From Kiritimatiellia bacterium (GTDB taxonomy: Bacteria > Verrucomicrobiota > Kiritimatiellia > RFP12 > UBA1067), in the NCBI GenBank assembly GCA_017479035.1, contig JAFVCR010000213.1, positions 1 to 31,656 on the forward strand: DNA of 31,656 bases. Reading direction: 5' to 3'. The notes beneath the pieces are model-generated. The model was not told the DNA's origin and made no database searches. It saw only the letters and a program-made list of their open reading frames with translations. Positions 10,094 through 17,805 of the stretch are shown here, in pieces. The translations under genes were made by a program, and so were the position numbers. Position 1 is the stretch's first letter. Each line of letters opens with the position of its first letter.

Positions 10094-10657
10094 ATGAAGT
10101 GCGAAATCTGCCACGAAGCGGAAGCCGAGACGGTTTTCGAGGACGGCGCAGGGCATGAACTTTTCGTGTGCAAGCCGTGCGCGGCGGATGCTATGCACAG
10201 GCAAAACAGTGCGGAACGGAATGCCGAAAAAGATGAACCGCAGGTGACTATCGTAAACGCGTCCGGGGAGGAGCCGCCGCAGGTTGTCAAGGCGTTCTTG
10301 CAGGCTACCGCCGAATTTCTAAAAGGGCTTGCCAGAACCGACCTCAAGAAACAGTCGCTCGGGCAATGCCCGCAATGCGGAATGAAGTGGAAGGATGCAA
10401 AGAAAAACAGGCTCCTAGGCTGCCCGCATTGCTACGAGACATTCGCCGACAGGATAGAAGAGGCCTTCCTCCGGAACTGCGCCGGAAAGCGGCATGTAGA
10501 CCATCCGCCGGAGAAAGTTGCATCGGCAGATGTTTCGCGGGCGTATCTAATAAGGGAACTCAAGGATGCGCTGGCGCGTGAAGACTACCGCAAAGCAGCA
10601 CAACTCAAGCGCGAAATAGATCAACTGGACGGCGGCACGGAGGATTCCAGCAAATGA
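10094..10657 (+). CDS. mcsA: McsA-like zinc-binding UVR-motif protein
   Basis: In Gram-positives McsA binds and activates the arginine kinase McsB and works with ClpC. This 187-residue protein has the McsA layout: four CxxC motifs at 3-6, 26-29, 92-95 and 110-113, enough for two zinc sites, then a C-terminal UvrB/UvrC-type helical motif (about 151-178, RELKDALAREDYRKAAQLKR). It starts 9 nt after the rodZ-like gene with a GAGG ribosome site, and its stop overlaps the next start as ATGA. The mcsA, mcsB-like, clpC order matches the ctsR operon core, but no CtsR repressor gene or site was seen. Confidence 0.85.
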   Translation: MKCEICHEAEAETVFEDGAGHELFVCKPCAADAMHRQNSAERNAEKDEPQVTIVNASGEEPPQVVKAFLQATAEFLKGLARTDLKKQSLGQCPQCGMKWKDAKKNRLLGCPHCYETFADRIEEAFLRNCAGKRHVDHPPEKVASADVSRAYLIRELKDALAREDYRKAAQLKREIDQLDGGTEDSSK

Positions 10658-11496
10658 AACTCCGCGACGATCTTCCTTACGGAGCAATGTTTTTCTGGGG
10701 CGAAGTTAGAGTGTTCCGCAATTCAGCCGGCAGAAAATTCAAAGACGGGGACGAATTCGAGTTCACGGAGAAATGGCACACGCCTGCGCGGATCATGCAG
10801 GCATACGCCAAGGCTGCCAAAAGAGCAAACGAACAAGAGGCGAAAACCGTGTTTGCCTGGAACGAACGATTTGGGTATCTCTCGCCGATGCCGGAACACA
10901 TCGGATGCGGGATAGAAGTAGTCGCATCGTTATTCGCCGCAGGGCTCGGCCTGCTAGGGCATTTCGGGCAAACGGTAAATGCGTTCCAGGCGAGGCGCTT
11001 CACCGTGGCAACGCTTGATGTGGAAGGATGGGACAATGTGGCGCACTACATGGATGTGAGGACGTGTGCGTCGCTCGGCAAGACGTCGGAAAACTTCCTG
11101 ATGGAGACGAAAACGTTTCTGGCGGAAGTGGCGCGCCAGGAGGCGGCGGCGCGGGCAAAACTTTTCGGCACGAACAAAATCATACTGGCGGATGCAGCGG
11201 CACGATCGTTGGCGATTTTGAAAGCGGCGAAAATGATGTCGCCCTGGGAGGCGGTGGATCTGCTCGCACCGCTATATCTGCTGGCACTGGAAAACTCTCT
11301 CTCAGGGATAGCATTTGAAGACGTAATGGACATGATGCTCAAGCCCATTGCAAAGGGCGTATTCCGCAGAGACCCCGAAACGCCAGAGGACGACCGCAGA
11401 CGCGACGAGGAAGATGCGGTATTCGCAAGCGAAATGAACAGGATTTTTGAAAACGTCCGCATAAACAAACGCGGAGAAAGGATGCTTTATGGCTAA
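10654..11496 (+). CDS. Degenerate McsB-like protein (probable pseudo-arginine kinase)
   Basis: The 280-residue protein aligns with McsB but has lost its catalytic features. GEVRVFRN (16-23) corresponds to the SSRIRLARN region. WNERFGYLSPMPEHIGCG (69-86) corresponds to the NEQRGYLTSCPTNVGTG segment, with the catalytic Cys replaced by Met79 and the following LRASV replaced by IEVVA. The downstream VEGWDNVAHYMDV and LGKT (141-144) keep the fold pattern. About 80-100 residues of the N-terminal half, which in true McsB carry a catalytic Glu and nucleotide-binding residues, are missing (McsB is about 360 residues). It lies between mcsA and clpC with 4- and 8-nt overlaps, so it is probably expressed and useful, perhaps as a non-catalytic ClpC adaptor. 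This is inferred from memory of the family, without an alignment. Confidence 0.7.
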   Translation: MKLRDDLPYGAMFFWGEVRVFRNSAGRKFKDGDEFEFTEKWHTPARIMQAYAKAAKRANEQEAKTVFAWNERFGYLSPMPEHIGCGIEVVASLFAAGLGLLGHFGQTVNAFQARRFTVATLDVEGWDNVAHYMDVRTCASLGKTSENFLMETKTFLAEVARQEAAARAKLFGTNKIILADAAARSLAILKAAKMMSPWEAVDLLAPLYLLALENSLSGIAFEDVMDMMLKPIAKGVFRRDPETPEDDRRRDEEDAVFASEMNRIFENVRINKRGERMLYG

Positions 11497-13954
11497 CAAC
11501 TATTCACCATCTGCGCAAGAAGCGCTGGACAACGCATCGGATGTGGCAAGCCACTTCAATCACGATCACGTTGGAACCGAACACATACTCTATGCAATCT
11601 GCGCGTTGAAAAAATGCGAAGCCTGCAAGCGTTTCGCGCATCTGGGAATCGACCCGGACGACATACGCGTGCAGATAGAACAGACCATCGGACATGGCGA
11701 TGGTGCGCGGACGCTTGGCGAGAGACCTCTCACGGCTCGCACAAGGAAGATCCTTGAAATGGCGAAACTGCGTTCGAACAAAGGCAAAAAAAATTTCATC
11801 GGCACGGACGATATTGTGGAGGCGATCCTCGAAGAGGGAGAATCCGTTGCCGCGCAGATACTATACGGGCATGAGCTGTCGCTAGAGAAATTCGTGGAAG
11901 CCGCGCATGGTTCGATGGAAGATGCGGACGATGGCGAAGAGGACGATGATGACGAACCGCAAATCAAAAAGCATTCCAACAGGCAAGACAGGGACAAGAA
12001 AGGCGATGACGGCAAAACGCCGTCGCTAAACCATTTCGGGCGCGACCTCACAGATCTTGCACGCAAGGGTGAACTGGATCCGGTGGTCGGCCGCAAAACG
12101 GAGCTTGAGCGCGTGATCCAGATTCTCTCGCGCCGGACGAAAAACAATGCGGTGCTCATCGGCGAGGCCGGCGTGGGCAAAACCGCCGTGGTGGAAGGGC
12201 TTGCGGAGGCGATCACCGCCGGCGAGGTGCCAGAGCGCATGCTGAACAAACGCGTCATAGCACTAGACCTTGCACATGTCGTGGCGGGCACGCAGTATCG
12301 CGGGCAGTTCGAGGAACGCTTGAAGCAAATAATCGAAGAAACCAAGCGCGTGAAGAACGTAATACTCTTCCTAGACGAAATCCACACGATGGTCGGCGCG
12401 GGCGGATCCGAAGGCGCGATGGACGCGGCAAACATCTTGAAGCCCGCGCTCGCCAGGGGAGAGTTGCAATGCGTAGGCGCAACCACACTAAAGGAATACC
12501 ACAAGTCAATCGAAAAAGACGCAGCCCTCGAACGTCGCTTCCAATCAATAATCGTCAACGAGCCATCGCAGGCGGAATGCGTAGAAATACTCAAAGGCAT
12601 CGCACCGAGATACGAGAGCCACCACAATGTAAAATTCACGCCGGAAGCATTGGACGCGGCGGTGAAATTGACTGCACGCTATCTGCCTACGCGTCTGTTG
12701 CCCGACAAGGCAATCGATGCCATCGACGAGACCGGTGCGCGCGTGCGCATGAAAACCACCGTGCGTCCGCCAGATCAAAAAGAGGAGTTGAAGGCCATCA
12801 ATGAAATCCACGCTCGCAAGCAGGAGGCCATCGACCATGCCGACTACGACACCGCCGCAGAATGCCGCGATGCAGAGATAAAGGCACGCGCCGCGCTTGA
12901 GCAGAAACTCAAGAAATGGCGCGAAGAGCATTCGGAAAAGCAACTCACCGTTTCCGAAAGCGACATCGCTGCAACAGTCGCAAGCATTTCAGGCGTGCCT
13001 GTCCAACGCATGAGCGATGAAGACTCCGGCAAACTCCTTTCCATCGAAAAAGAACTTTCCGCAATAGTAGTAGGCCAGCAGGATGCGATCGTTTCCATCG
13101 CACGCGCATTGCGCCGCAGCCGTGCGGCACTGGGCGATCCGAAGCGTCCCATCGGTTCGTTTCTTTTTCTGGGGCCTACGGGCGTGGGCAAAACACTCCT
13201 TGCAAAAATGCTTGCGGAGCGCATCTATGGCGACCCGAAGGCTCTCATATCGCTGGACATGACAGAGTTCTCGTCAGCATTCACATCGTCACGATTGGTG
13301 GGAGCACCGCCCGGATATGTAGGCTACGATGAAGGAAGCCAGTTGACCGAGCGCGTGCGCCGCCGTCCATATTCCGTCGTGTTGTTCGACGAATTTGAAA
13401 AGGCATCGAGCGACGTGATGAACATGATGCTGCAACTTCTCGAAGACGGCCACCTCACCGACGGGCAAGGCCGGCAAGTGGATTTCCGCAACACCATCAT
13501 CATCGCCACCGCCAACCTTGGATTCGATTTTGCCAGAGAAGGCAGGTCGCTTGGTTTCGGCATGAACGATGCTGGCGCATCCTACGAAAATCTAAAAGCA
13601 CGGCTCATGGACGAAGCCAAACGCACGTTCCGCCCGGAACTGCTAAACCGCTTTGACGAAACGGTGGTATTCCGCCAGCTCGAACATGATGACGTTGTCG
13701 TTGTGCTGGATCTTGAACTTGCCAAACTCCGCGCGCGCCTCTCCGAGAAGGACATGACGCTTGCACTGGACGCGGATGCCGTGGAATTCCTTGTCAAGCA
13801 AGGTTTCGATGCTGCCAATGGCGCACGTCCTCTTCGCCGCACCGTCCAGCGGCTTGTGGAGGATCCCATCGCGGAGGAATTGCTGCGCGGCGGTTTCCAT
13901 CCGGGCGAAATAAAGGCGACTCTTGCCGACGGCGCGTTGGTCTTCCGCCAATGA
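11489..13954 (+). CDS. clpC: ATP-dependent Clp protease ATP-binding subunit ClpC
   Basis: This AAA+ unfoldase feeds substrates to the ClpP protease. The protein has 821 residues. A Clp N-domain lies at about 1-140, followed by an acidic linker (about 144-175, GEEDDDDEP). NBD1 has Walker A GEAGVGKT (225-232) and Walker B VILFLDEIH (291-299). A short middle domain with a UVR-like helix (about 430-475, ARKQEAIDHADYDTAAECRD) marks it as ClpC rather than ClpB, and NBD2 has GPTGVGKT at about 561-568. The mcsA gene two positions upstream supports ClpC. An AAAGG ribosome site lies before the ATG, which overlaps the previous stop by 8 nt. The stop overlaps the nadD start. No clpP is in view. Confidence 0.93.
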   Translation: MANNYSPSAQEALDNASDVASHFNHDHVGTEHILYAICALKKCEACKRFAHLGIDPDDIRVQIEQTIGHGDGARTLGERPLTARTRKILEMAKLRSNKGKKNFIGTDDIVEAILEEGESVAAQILYGHELSLEKFVEAAHGSMEDADDGEEDDDDEPQIKKHSNRQDRDKKGDDGKTPSLNHFGRDLTDLARKGELDPVVGRKTELERVIQILSRRTKNNAVLIGEAGVGKTAVVEGLAEAITAGEVPERMLNKRVIALDLAHVVAGTQYRGQFEERLKQIIEETKRVKNVILFLDEIHTMVGAGGSEGAMDAANILKPALARGELQCVGATTLKEYHKSIEKDAALERRFQSIIVNEPSQAECVEILKGIAPRYESHHNVKFTPEALDAAVKLTARYLPTRLLPDKAIDAIDETGARVRMKTTVRPPDQKEELKAINEIHARKQEAIDHADYDTAAECRDAEIKARAALEQKLKKWREEHSEKQLTVSESDIAATVASISGVPVQRMSDEDSGKLLSIEKELSAIVVGQQDAIVSIARALRRSRAALGDPKRPIGSFLFLGPTGVGKTLLAKMLAERIYGDPKALISLDMTEFSSAFTSSRLVGAPPGYVGYDEGSQLTERVRRRPYSVVLFDEFEKASSDVMNMMLQLLEDGHLTDGQGRQVDFRNTIIIATANLGFDFAREGRSLGFGMNDAGASYENLKARLMDEAKRTFRPELLNRFDETVVFRQLEHDDVVVVLDLELAKLRARLSEKDMTLALDADAVEFLVKQGFDAANGARPLRRTVQRLVEDPIAEELLRGGFHPGEIKATLADGALVFRQ

Positions 13955-14496
13955 TGCGGCGCATCGGGATTTTCGGCGGGTCTTTCAACCCGGTTCACAA
14001 CGGGCATATCCGTGTGGCGCTTGCCGCCGCGCGGGATTGCAACCTAGACAAGGTTTTTGCAATCCCCGCGCATGTTTCGCCGTTCAAAACGTCATCTCCG
14101 CCGTGGCCTGACGCATTCCGGCTTGAACTCGTGCGCATTGCATTCGCGCCATTCGCCCCTCTGCTTGAAGTGTCCGCATTTGAAATCGAACGCGCCTGCA
14201 CCAGTTATGCAATCGATACCGTGCGGCACTTCAAAGCCCTTTATCCCGGAGCGGAAATCTTCTTCATCATCGGCGAAGACTCCCTTGCCGGACTGCCGCG
14301 ATGGAAGGACTGGACGGAATTGCAACGCCTGGCACATTTCAAGGCATACCCTCGCACGTTTGAGAGTTCTACCGAAATCCGCCGCCGTCTTGCCTCCGGC
14401 GAAGACATTTCTGGATTCGTTCCTGCCGCAATCATTCCGAAACTAGCGGCGTTTGCCGCTGCTGAACAGGCCAAAGCCGCCCCCGGAAACGGATAA
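13951..14496 (+). CDS. nadD: Nicotinate-nucleotide adenylyltransferase
   Basis: The enzyme adenylates nicotinate mononucleotide to deamido-NAD in NAD synthesis. Motifs in the 181-residue protein are GGSFNPVHNGH (9-19), IIGED (106-110) with the downstream Trp118, and SSTEIRRRL (139-147), the ISSTxIR helix. The stretch between LAHF (127-130) and SSTEIR is only about 8 residues, against some 40-50 in E. coli NadD, so a peripheral loop appears deleted. The core looks complete. ATG 13951 overlaps the clpC stop by 4 nt; a second ATG follows immediately. It is the last gene of the plus-strand operon, and its stop runs into a hairpin. Confidence 0.88.
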   Translation: MMRRIGIFGGSFNPVHNGHIRVALAAARDCNLDKVFAIPAHVSPFKTSSPPWPDAFRLELVRIAFAPFAPLLEVSAFEIERACTSYAIDTVRHFKALYPGAEIFFIIGEDSLAGLPRWKDWTELQRLAHFKAYPRTFESSTEIRRRLASGEDISGFVPAAIIPKLAAFAAAEQAKAAPGNG

Positions 14497-14533
14497 AGTC
14501 CCCGCACGGCGCAAACGCCTGTGCAGGGGCTTT
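14495..14533. terminator. Hairpin between convergent nadD and glnN
   Basis: A long imperfect stem pairs AAAG, CCCC, GCAC and GGCG with CGCC, GTGC, GGGG and CTTT around a CAAA loop, with three single unpaired bases. It begins at the nadD stop codon and ends 17 nt before the glnN stop, so it can serve both converging operons. The U tracts are short (three), so it is a moderate terminator. Confidence 0.6.
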
Positions 14534-14549
14534 CATGCGGCGCACACCA

Positions 14550-16682
14550 TCAGTATACGAAAAGCATCTCGCGGTATTTAGGCAGCGGCCATTTGTCGTC
14601 GGCAATGCGTTTTTCCAGTGTATCCACCGTTGTGCGGAGTGCGGTCATCGCGGATACTATGCCCTCGCTCTTGCCTGGTATCGCATTCGACAGCGCCACA
14701 AGGTTGGAGCGGAGCGCATCGAGCGCGGCACCGAGTTCGATCGCTTCTGCTTTCAACGCCGCAGTGCCTGAAGCGATGCCTGTAGCCTCTGCCTTGGCGT
14801 ACGCATCGAGAGTCTCGGAGTATTCGGCCTTGGCGGCGGGAAGGATCATCGAACCTGCGATGTCCAATGCCATATTCGCTTCTATTGCAAGGCGGCGTGT
14901 GTAGTCCTCCACAGCAATCTCGTAGCGGCTTTCAAGTTCGCGGCGGTTGAGAACTTTGTATTTCTCGTATAGTGCGATGTTCTCCTCTTTGAGGAACGCT
15001 TTTGCCGCCTCCGGAGCCGTGCGGGCGTTGGGTAGACCGCGTTTTGCAGCCTCCAGCGGCCACTCGGCGGTGTAGCCGTCGCCATTGAAAATCACTCTCT
15101 TGTGTGCCTTGATCACCTCGCGCAGGTGATCTTGGAGTTTCGTGTGGAAACTTGCCGCCGGGAATGTTTCCAGAACATCGGCCATTTCGTCGAACGCCTC
15201 CGCCACGATTGTATCTAGCACCGTATTGCAGGACGAGCACGACTGCGACGAACCAGGCGCACGGAACTCGAATTTGTTTCCCGTGAACGCGAACGGCGAA
15301 GTGCGGTTGCGATCGGTGGAGTCCTTCGGCAGCGGCGGCAGCATGTCCACGCCTACCTTCATAACGCCGCCGGATTTCTTTGCGGCCGCCGTCCCCTTCT
15401 CTAGGCTGTCCACTATTGCCGCAAGTTGATCGCCAAGATACATCGAAATAATCGCTGGCGGAGCCTCGTTTGCTCCGAGGCGATGGTCGTTGGCGGCGGA
15501 GGCCACGGAGCAACGCAGAAGGTCGGCATGCTTGTCGATCGCGGCGATTATGGCGGTTAGGACAGTGAGGAACACCGCATTGTCCTGCGGATTGTCTCCG
15601 GGGTTGAGGAGGTTCTTCTTGCCGTAATTTACAGACCAGTTATTGTGCTTGCCGGAGCCGTTGACGCCCGCAAAAGGTTTTTCGTGGAGGAGGCACACGA
15701 GCCCGTGGCGGTCGGCAACCTGCTGCAGAGTTTCCATCACTAGCATATTGTGGTCGCAAGCAACATTCACAGTCTCGAAAAGCGGAGCCAATTCAAACTG
15801 TGCGGGTGCTACCTCGTTGTGACGCGTTTTCGCCGGGATACCCAATTTCCAAAGTTCGATTTCCACATCGTGCATGAAGTCGAGTATGCGCCCGGGTATG
15901 GAGCCGAAATAGTGGTCTTCCAACTGCTGATGCTTGGCCGAGGCCGCACCGAAAAGCGTGCGCCCGCACTGCACAAGGTCGGGACGCGCCAGATAGAACG
16001 CCTTGTCAACAAGGAAGTATTCCTGCTCCACGCCAAGGGTGATGGTTACGTTTTCGTCGGGCATTCCAAAGCATTTCATCAACCGCTTCGTACTGGCGGA
16101 AAGCGCCTGCATTGAGCGCAGCAGCGGTGTTTTCTTGTCCAGTGCCTCGCCCGTGTATGAGCAGAATGCCGTAGGAATGCAGAGCGTGGCGCCGGAACCG
16201 TGGCGCTTGATGAATGCAGGCGAAGTGGGATCCCACGCCGTGTATCCGCGCGCCTCGGCTGTGGAGCGAATGCCGCCGGACGGGAACGACGACGCATCCG
16301 GCTCGCCCACTATGAGATTCTTGCCGCTAAAAGACATAATAGGCTCGCCGTTGTCGAAATCCACAAACGAATCGTGCTTCTCGGCGGTAACCCCCGTCAA
16401 CGGCTGAAACCAATGCGTATAGTGTGTGCATCCGCGGTCGAGCGCCCATTCCTTCATCGCATGGGCCACCTCGCCCGCTATGGAAGCGTCAAGCGGAGTG
16501 TTTCTTGTGATTGTCGCCGCGAGTTTCTTGTACGTATCCTTCGCAAGATACTGCTTCATCATCTTGATGGAAAACACGTCTTCCGCATACGGAATAGTCG
16601 AGACATGTTCCGCTGCCTGCGGAGGCGTTCCCTTCATGGATGCGACTTTTTTTATGCCGGCCAGTCTTGCGCAGTTGCTCAT
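14550..16682 (-). CDS. glnN: Glutamine synthetase type III
   Basis: The enzyme makes glutamine from glutamate, ammonia and ATP, the main ammonium assimilation step. At 710 residues it is the long type III form (type I is about 470). Signatures are the V/GS-type opening GVFL-like VFSIKMMKQYL near 36, NGSGKHNNWSVNYGKKN at about 341-357 and ANDHRLGANEAPPAI at about 395-409, with a C-terminal helical region typical of this class. The ATG at 16682 is chosen because a strong promoter lies just upstream and GGAG precedes it by 11 nt; a longer frame to 16763 would include the promoter itself. It is monocistronic, and seven palindromes lie upstream (16915-17060), suggesting special control. Confidence 0.93.
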   Translation of the reverse strand: MSNCARLAGIKKVASMKGTPPQAAEHVSTIPYAEDVFSIKMMKQYLAKDTYKKLAATITRNTPLDASIAGEVAHAMKEWALDRGCTHYTHWFQPLTGVTAEKHDSFVDFDNGEPIMSFSGKNLIVGEPDASSFPSGGIRSTAEARGYTAWDPTSPAFIKRHGSGATLCIPTAFCSYTGEALDKKTPLLRSMQALSASTKRLMKCFGMPDENVTITLGVEQEYFLVDKAFYLARPDLVQCGRTLFGAASAKHQQLEDHYFGSIPGRILDFMHDVEIELWKLGIPAKTRHNEVAPAQFELAPLFETVNVACDHNMLVMETLQQVADRHGLVCLLHEKPFAGVNGSGKHNNWSVNYGKKNLLNPGDNPQDNAVFLTVLTAIIAAIDKHADLLRCSVASAANDHRLGANEAPPAIISMYLGDQLAAIVDSLEKGTAAAKKSGGVMKVGVDMLPPLPKDSTDRNRTSPFAFTGNKFEFRAPGSSQSCSSCNTVLDTIVAEAFDEMADVLETFPAASFHTKLQDHLREVIKAHKRVIFNGDGYTAEWPLEAAKRGLPNARTAPEAAKAFLKEENIALYEKYKVLNRRELESRYEIAVEDYTRRLAIEANMALDIAGSMILPAAKAEYSETLDAYAKAEATGIASGTAALKAEAIELGAALDALRSNLVALSNAIPGKSEGIVSAMTALRTTVDTLEKRIADDKWPLPKYREMLFVY

Positions 16683-16710
16683 TTTTGTAGTTTCTCCATT
16701 GTTTGCTGCT

Positions 16711-16739
16711 ATTATAGCATACCCCATGCCACTTGTAAA
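16711..16739 (-). promoter_or_regulatory. glnN promoter
   Basis: On the minus strand TTTACA (16734-16739) and a perfect TATAAT (16711-16716) have a 17-bp spacer. The expected start near 16704 gives a leader of about 22 nt containing the GGAG ribosome site. Confidence 0.7.
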
Positions 16740-16785
16740 ACATTCTTTTACAATTATTTGCACGCCAAATTTGCGATATTATCCC

Positions 16786-16840
16786 ACAAAACGTAAAATT
16801 GCGGCATTTCAAGCCTTACGTTTTTGTAAACCACGCAATT
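16786..16840. repeat. Two interlocked inverted repeats upstream of glnN
   Basis: ACAAAACGTAA (16786-16796) is complementary to 16816-16827 with one bulge, and AATTGCG (16797-16803) is complementary to CGCAATT (16834-16840). The two pairings interlock, so as RNA they would be alternative or pseudoknotted. The rest of the gap 16740-16914 shows no gene or other clear signal. The function is unknown. Confidence 0.4.
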
Positions 16841-16914
16841 CAACACTCTTCCAACCCTGCTTTCCCTAACCGCCAAGGAGGTGCGCACATCGTTCATGGC
16901 AAGTGCAATTTTAT

Positions 16915-17060
16915 TTAGGTCGGCCTAATTGTTCAATTAGGTCAACCTAATTACTTGATTAGGTCGGCCTAATTACTTGATTAGGTCAACCTAATTACTC
17001 AATTGGGTCGGCCTAATTACTTGATTGGGTCGACCTAATTACTTGATTAGGTCGGCCTAA
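16915..17060. repeat. Array of seven 14-bp palindromes at exact 22-bp period
   Basis: Units begin at 16915, 16937, 16959, 16981, 17003, 17025 and 17047. Each is a variant of TTAGGTCRRCCTAA, with TTGGG replacing TTAGG in units 5 and 6. The 8-nt spacers are TTGTTCAA, TTACTTGA or TTACTCAA. The two central bases run GG, AA, GG, AA, GG, GA, GG, giving an almost regular 44-bp super-period. A 22-bp step is about two helical turns, so dimers would bind on one face of the DNA. The array lies between the rluA-type gene and glnN, about 175 bp upstream of the glnN -35 box. A multi-site operator is most likely; a structural or iteron-like role is possible. Confidence 0.9.
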
Positions 17061-17157
17061 TGTTTCAAACACCGTCAGCCCCGGCAATTTTATTGGAAAT
17101 GCCGGCAATGAATACACTTGCAGCCAGGCAAAATCCCGGCGGTGCAGTTGAGTCTAA

Positions 17158-17805
17158 TCAAGGGAAATCATTTGTGGCGGATTCGTATGCTTGCCACTCA
17201 TGGGTCGACGGATGCAGAAATTCCAGCCTGCAAGAATGCAGCATCAATCGTTTCGCACGGGTGCGTCCATATCGCAAGTCTCCCACTATCGGGAAGCCCA
17301 TGCCGGCAAAGTGGACTCGTATCTGGTGCTTTCTGCCGCTTTTCAAATACACTTCCACAAGCGTAGCGTGTTTGTACCGCTCCAGCACTCTCCATTCTGT
17401 AAGTGCTGCCCGCCCTTCTCCATCTGGCACGATGCGCACGGAAAGTGTTTTGGGATCTTCCGCTAGGCTGCCTCTGCACACGCCCTCGTCCGTTTCCAAT
17501 ACGCCATCCACCAGCGCACGATACGTTTTGCGTGTGAGATTGTTCCAGTCGTTGCGGAAATACTCCTGCACCTCCGGTGTTTTTGCAACCATCATCACGC
17601 CGCTCGTATCGCGATCGAGCCGATGGACGAGATAAACCTGCTTTTTGCTTTTGCGCTGTCCTTTGCGCACATAATCCGTGAGAGCCGCCTCCACGGAATA
17701 TGCATCCATCCCCTGCGAAAGCACTCCCTCGGCCTTGTCCACTACTATTACAGCAGCGTCCTCGTGCAGGATTTCGATGCCGCGAATACGGCGGCGCGGT
17801 TTCAT
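17158..17805 (-). CDS. RluA-family pseudouridine synthase
   Basis: The enzyme converts uridine to pseudouridine in rRNA or tRNA. In 215 residues it has the RluA catalytic motif HRLDRDTSG (61-69) with catalytic Asp64, preceded by VVDKAEGVLSQ (21-31) where the family has a KP-containing motif, and the later GRKHQIRVHFAGMGFPIVGD signature. There is no N-terminal S4 RNA-binding domain, so it resembles the short single-domain RluA forms. The exact target uridine cannot be told. The start overlaps the prepilin-type stop as ATGA, so the two are translated together. A hairpin at about 17083-17107 lies downstream but lacks a U-run. Confidence 0.85.
   Translation of the reverse strand: MKPRRRIRGIEILHEDAAVIVVDKAEGVLSQGMDAYSVEAALTDYVRKGQRKSKKQVYLVHRLDRDTSGVMMVAKTPEVQEYFRNDWNNLTRKTYRALVDGVLETDEGVCRGSLAEDPKTLSVRIVPDGEGRAALTEWRVLERYKHATLVEVYLKSGRKHQIRVHFAGMGFPIVGDLRYGRTRAKRLMLHSCRLEFLHPSTHEWQAYESATNDFP

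Noticed and set aside
16825..16833. TTGTAAACC, identical to one BirA operator half
   Set aside because: The second half at the required spacing is missing, and it lies far from bioA.
16896..16928. Ten-codon leader-peptide-like ORF ending in the first palindrome
   Set aside because: The ribosome site is 14 nt away, the peptide has no attenuator-like residue runs, and it is oriented away from glnN.
16915..17060. CRISPR array or plasmid-type iterons
   Set aside because: The 8-nt spacers are nearly identical and far too short for CRISPR. There is no rep, par or dnaA gene nearby to suggest an origin.
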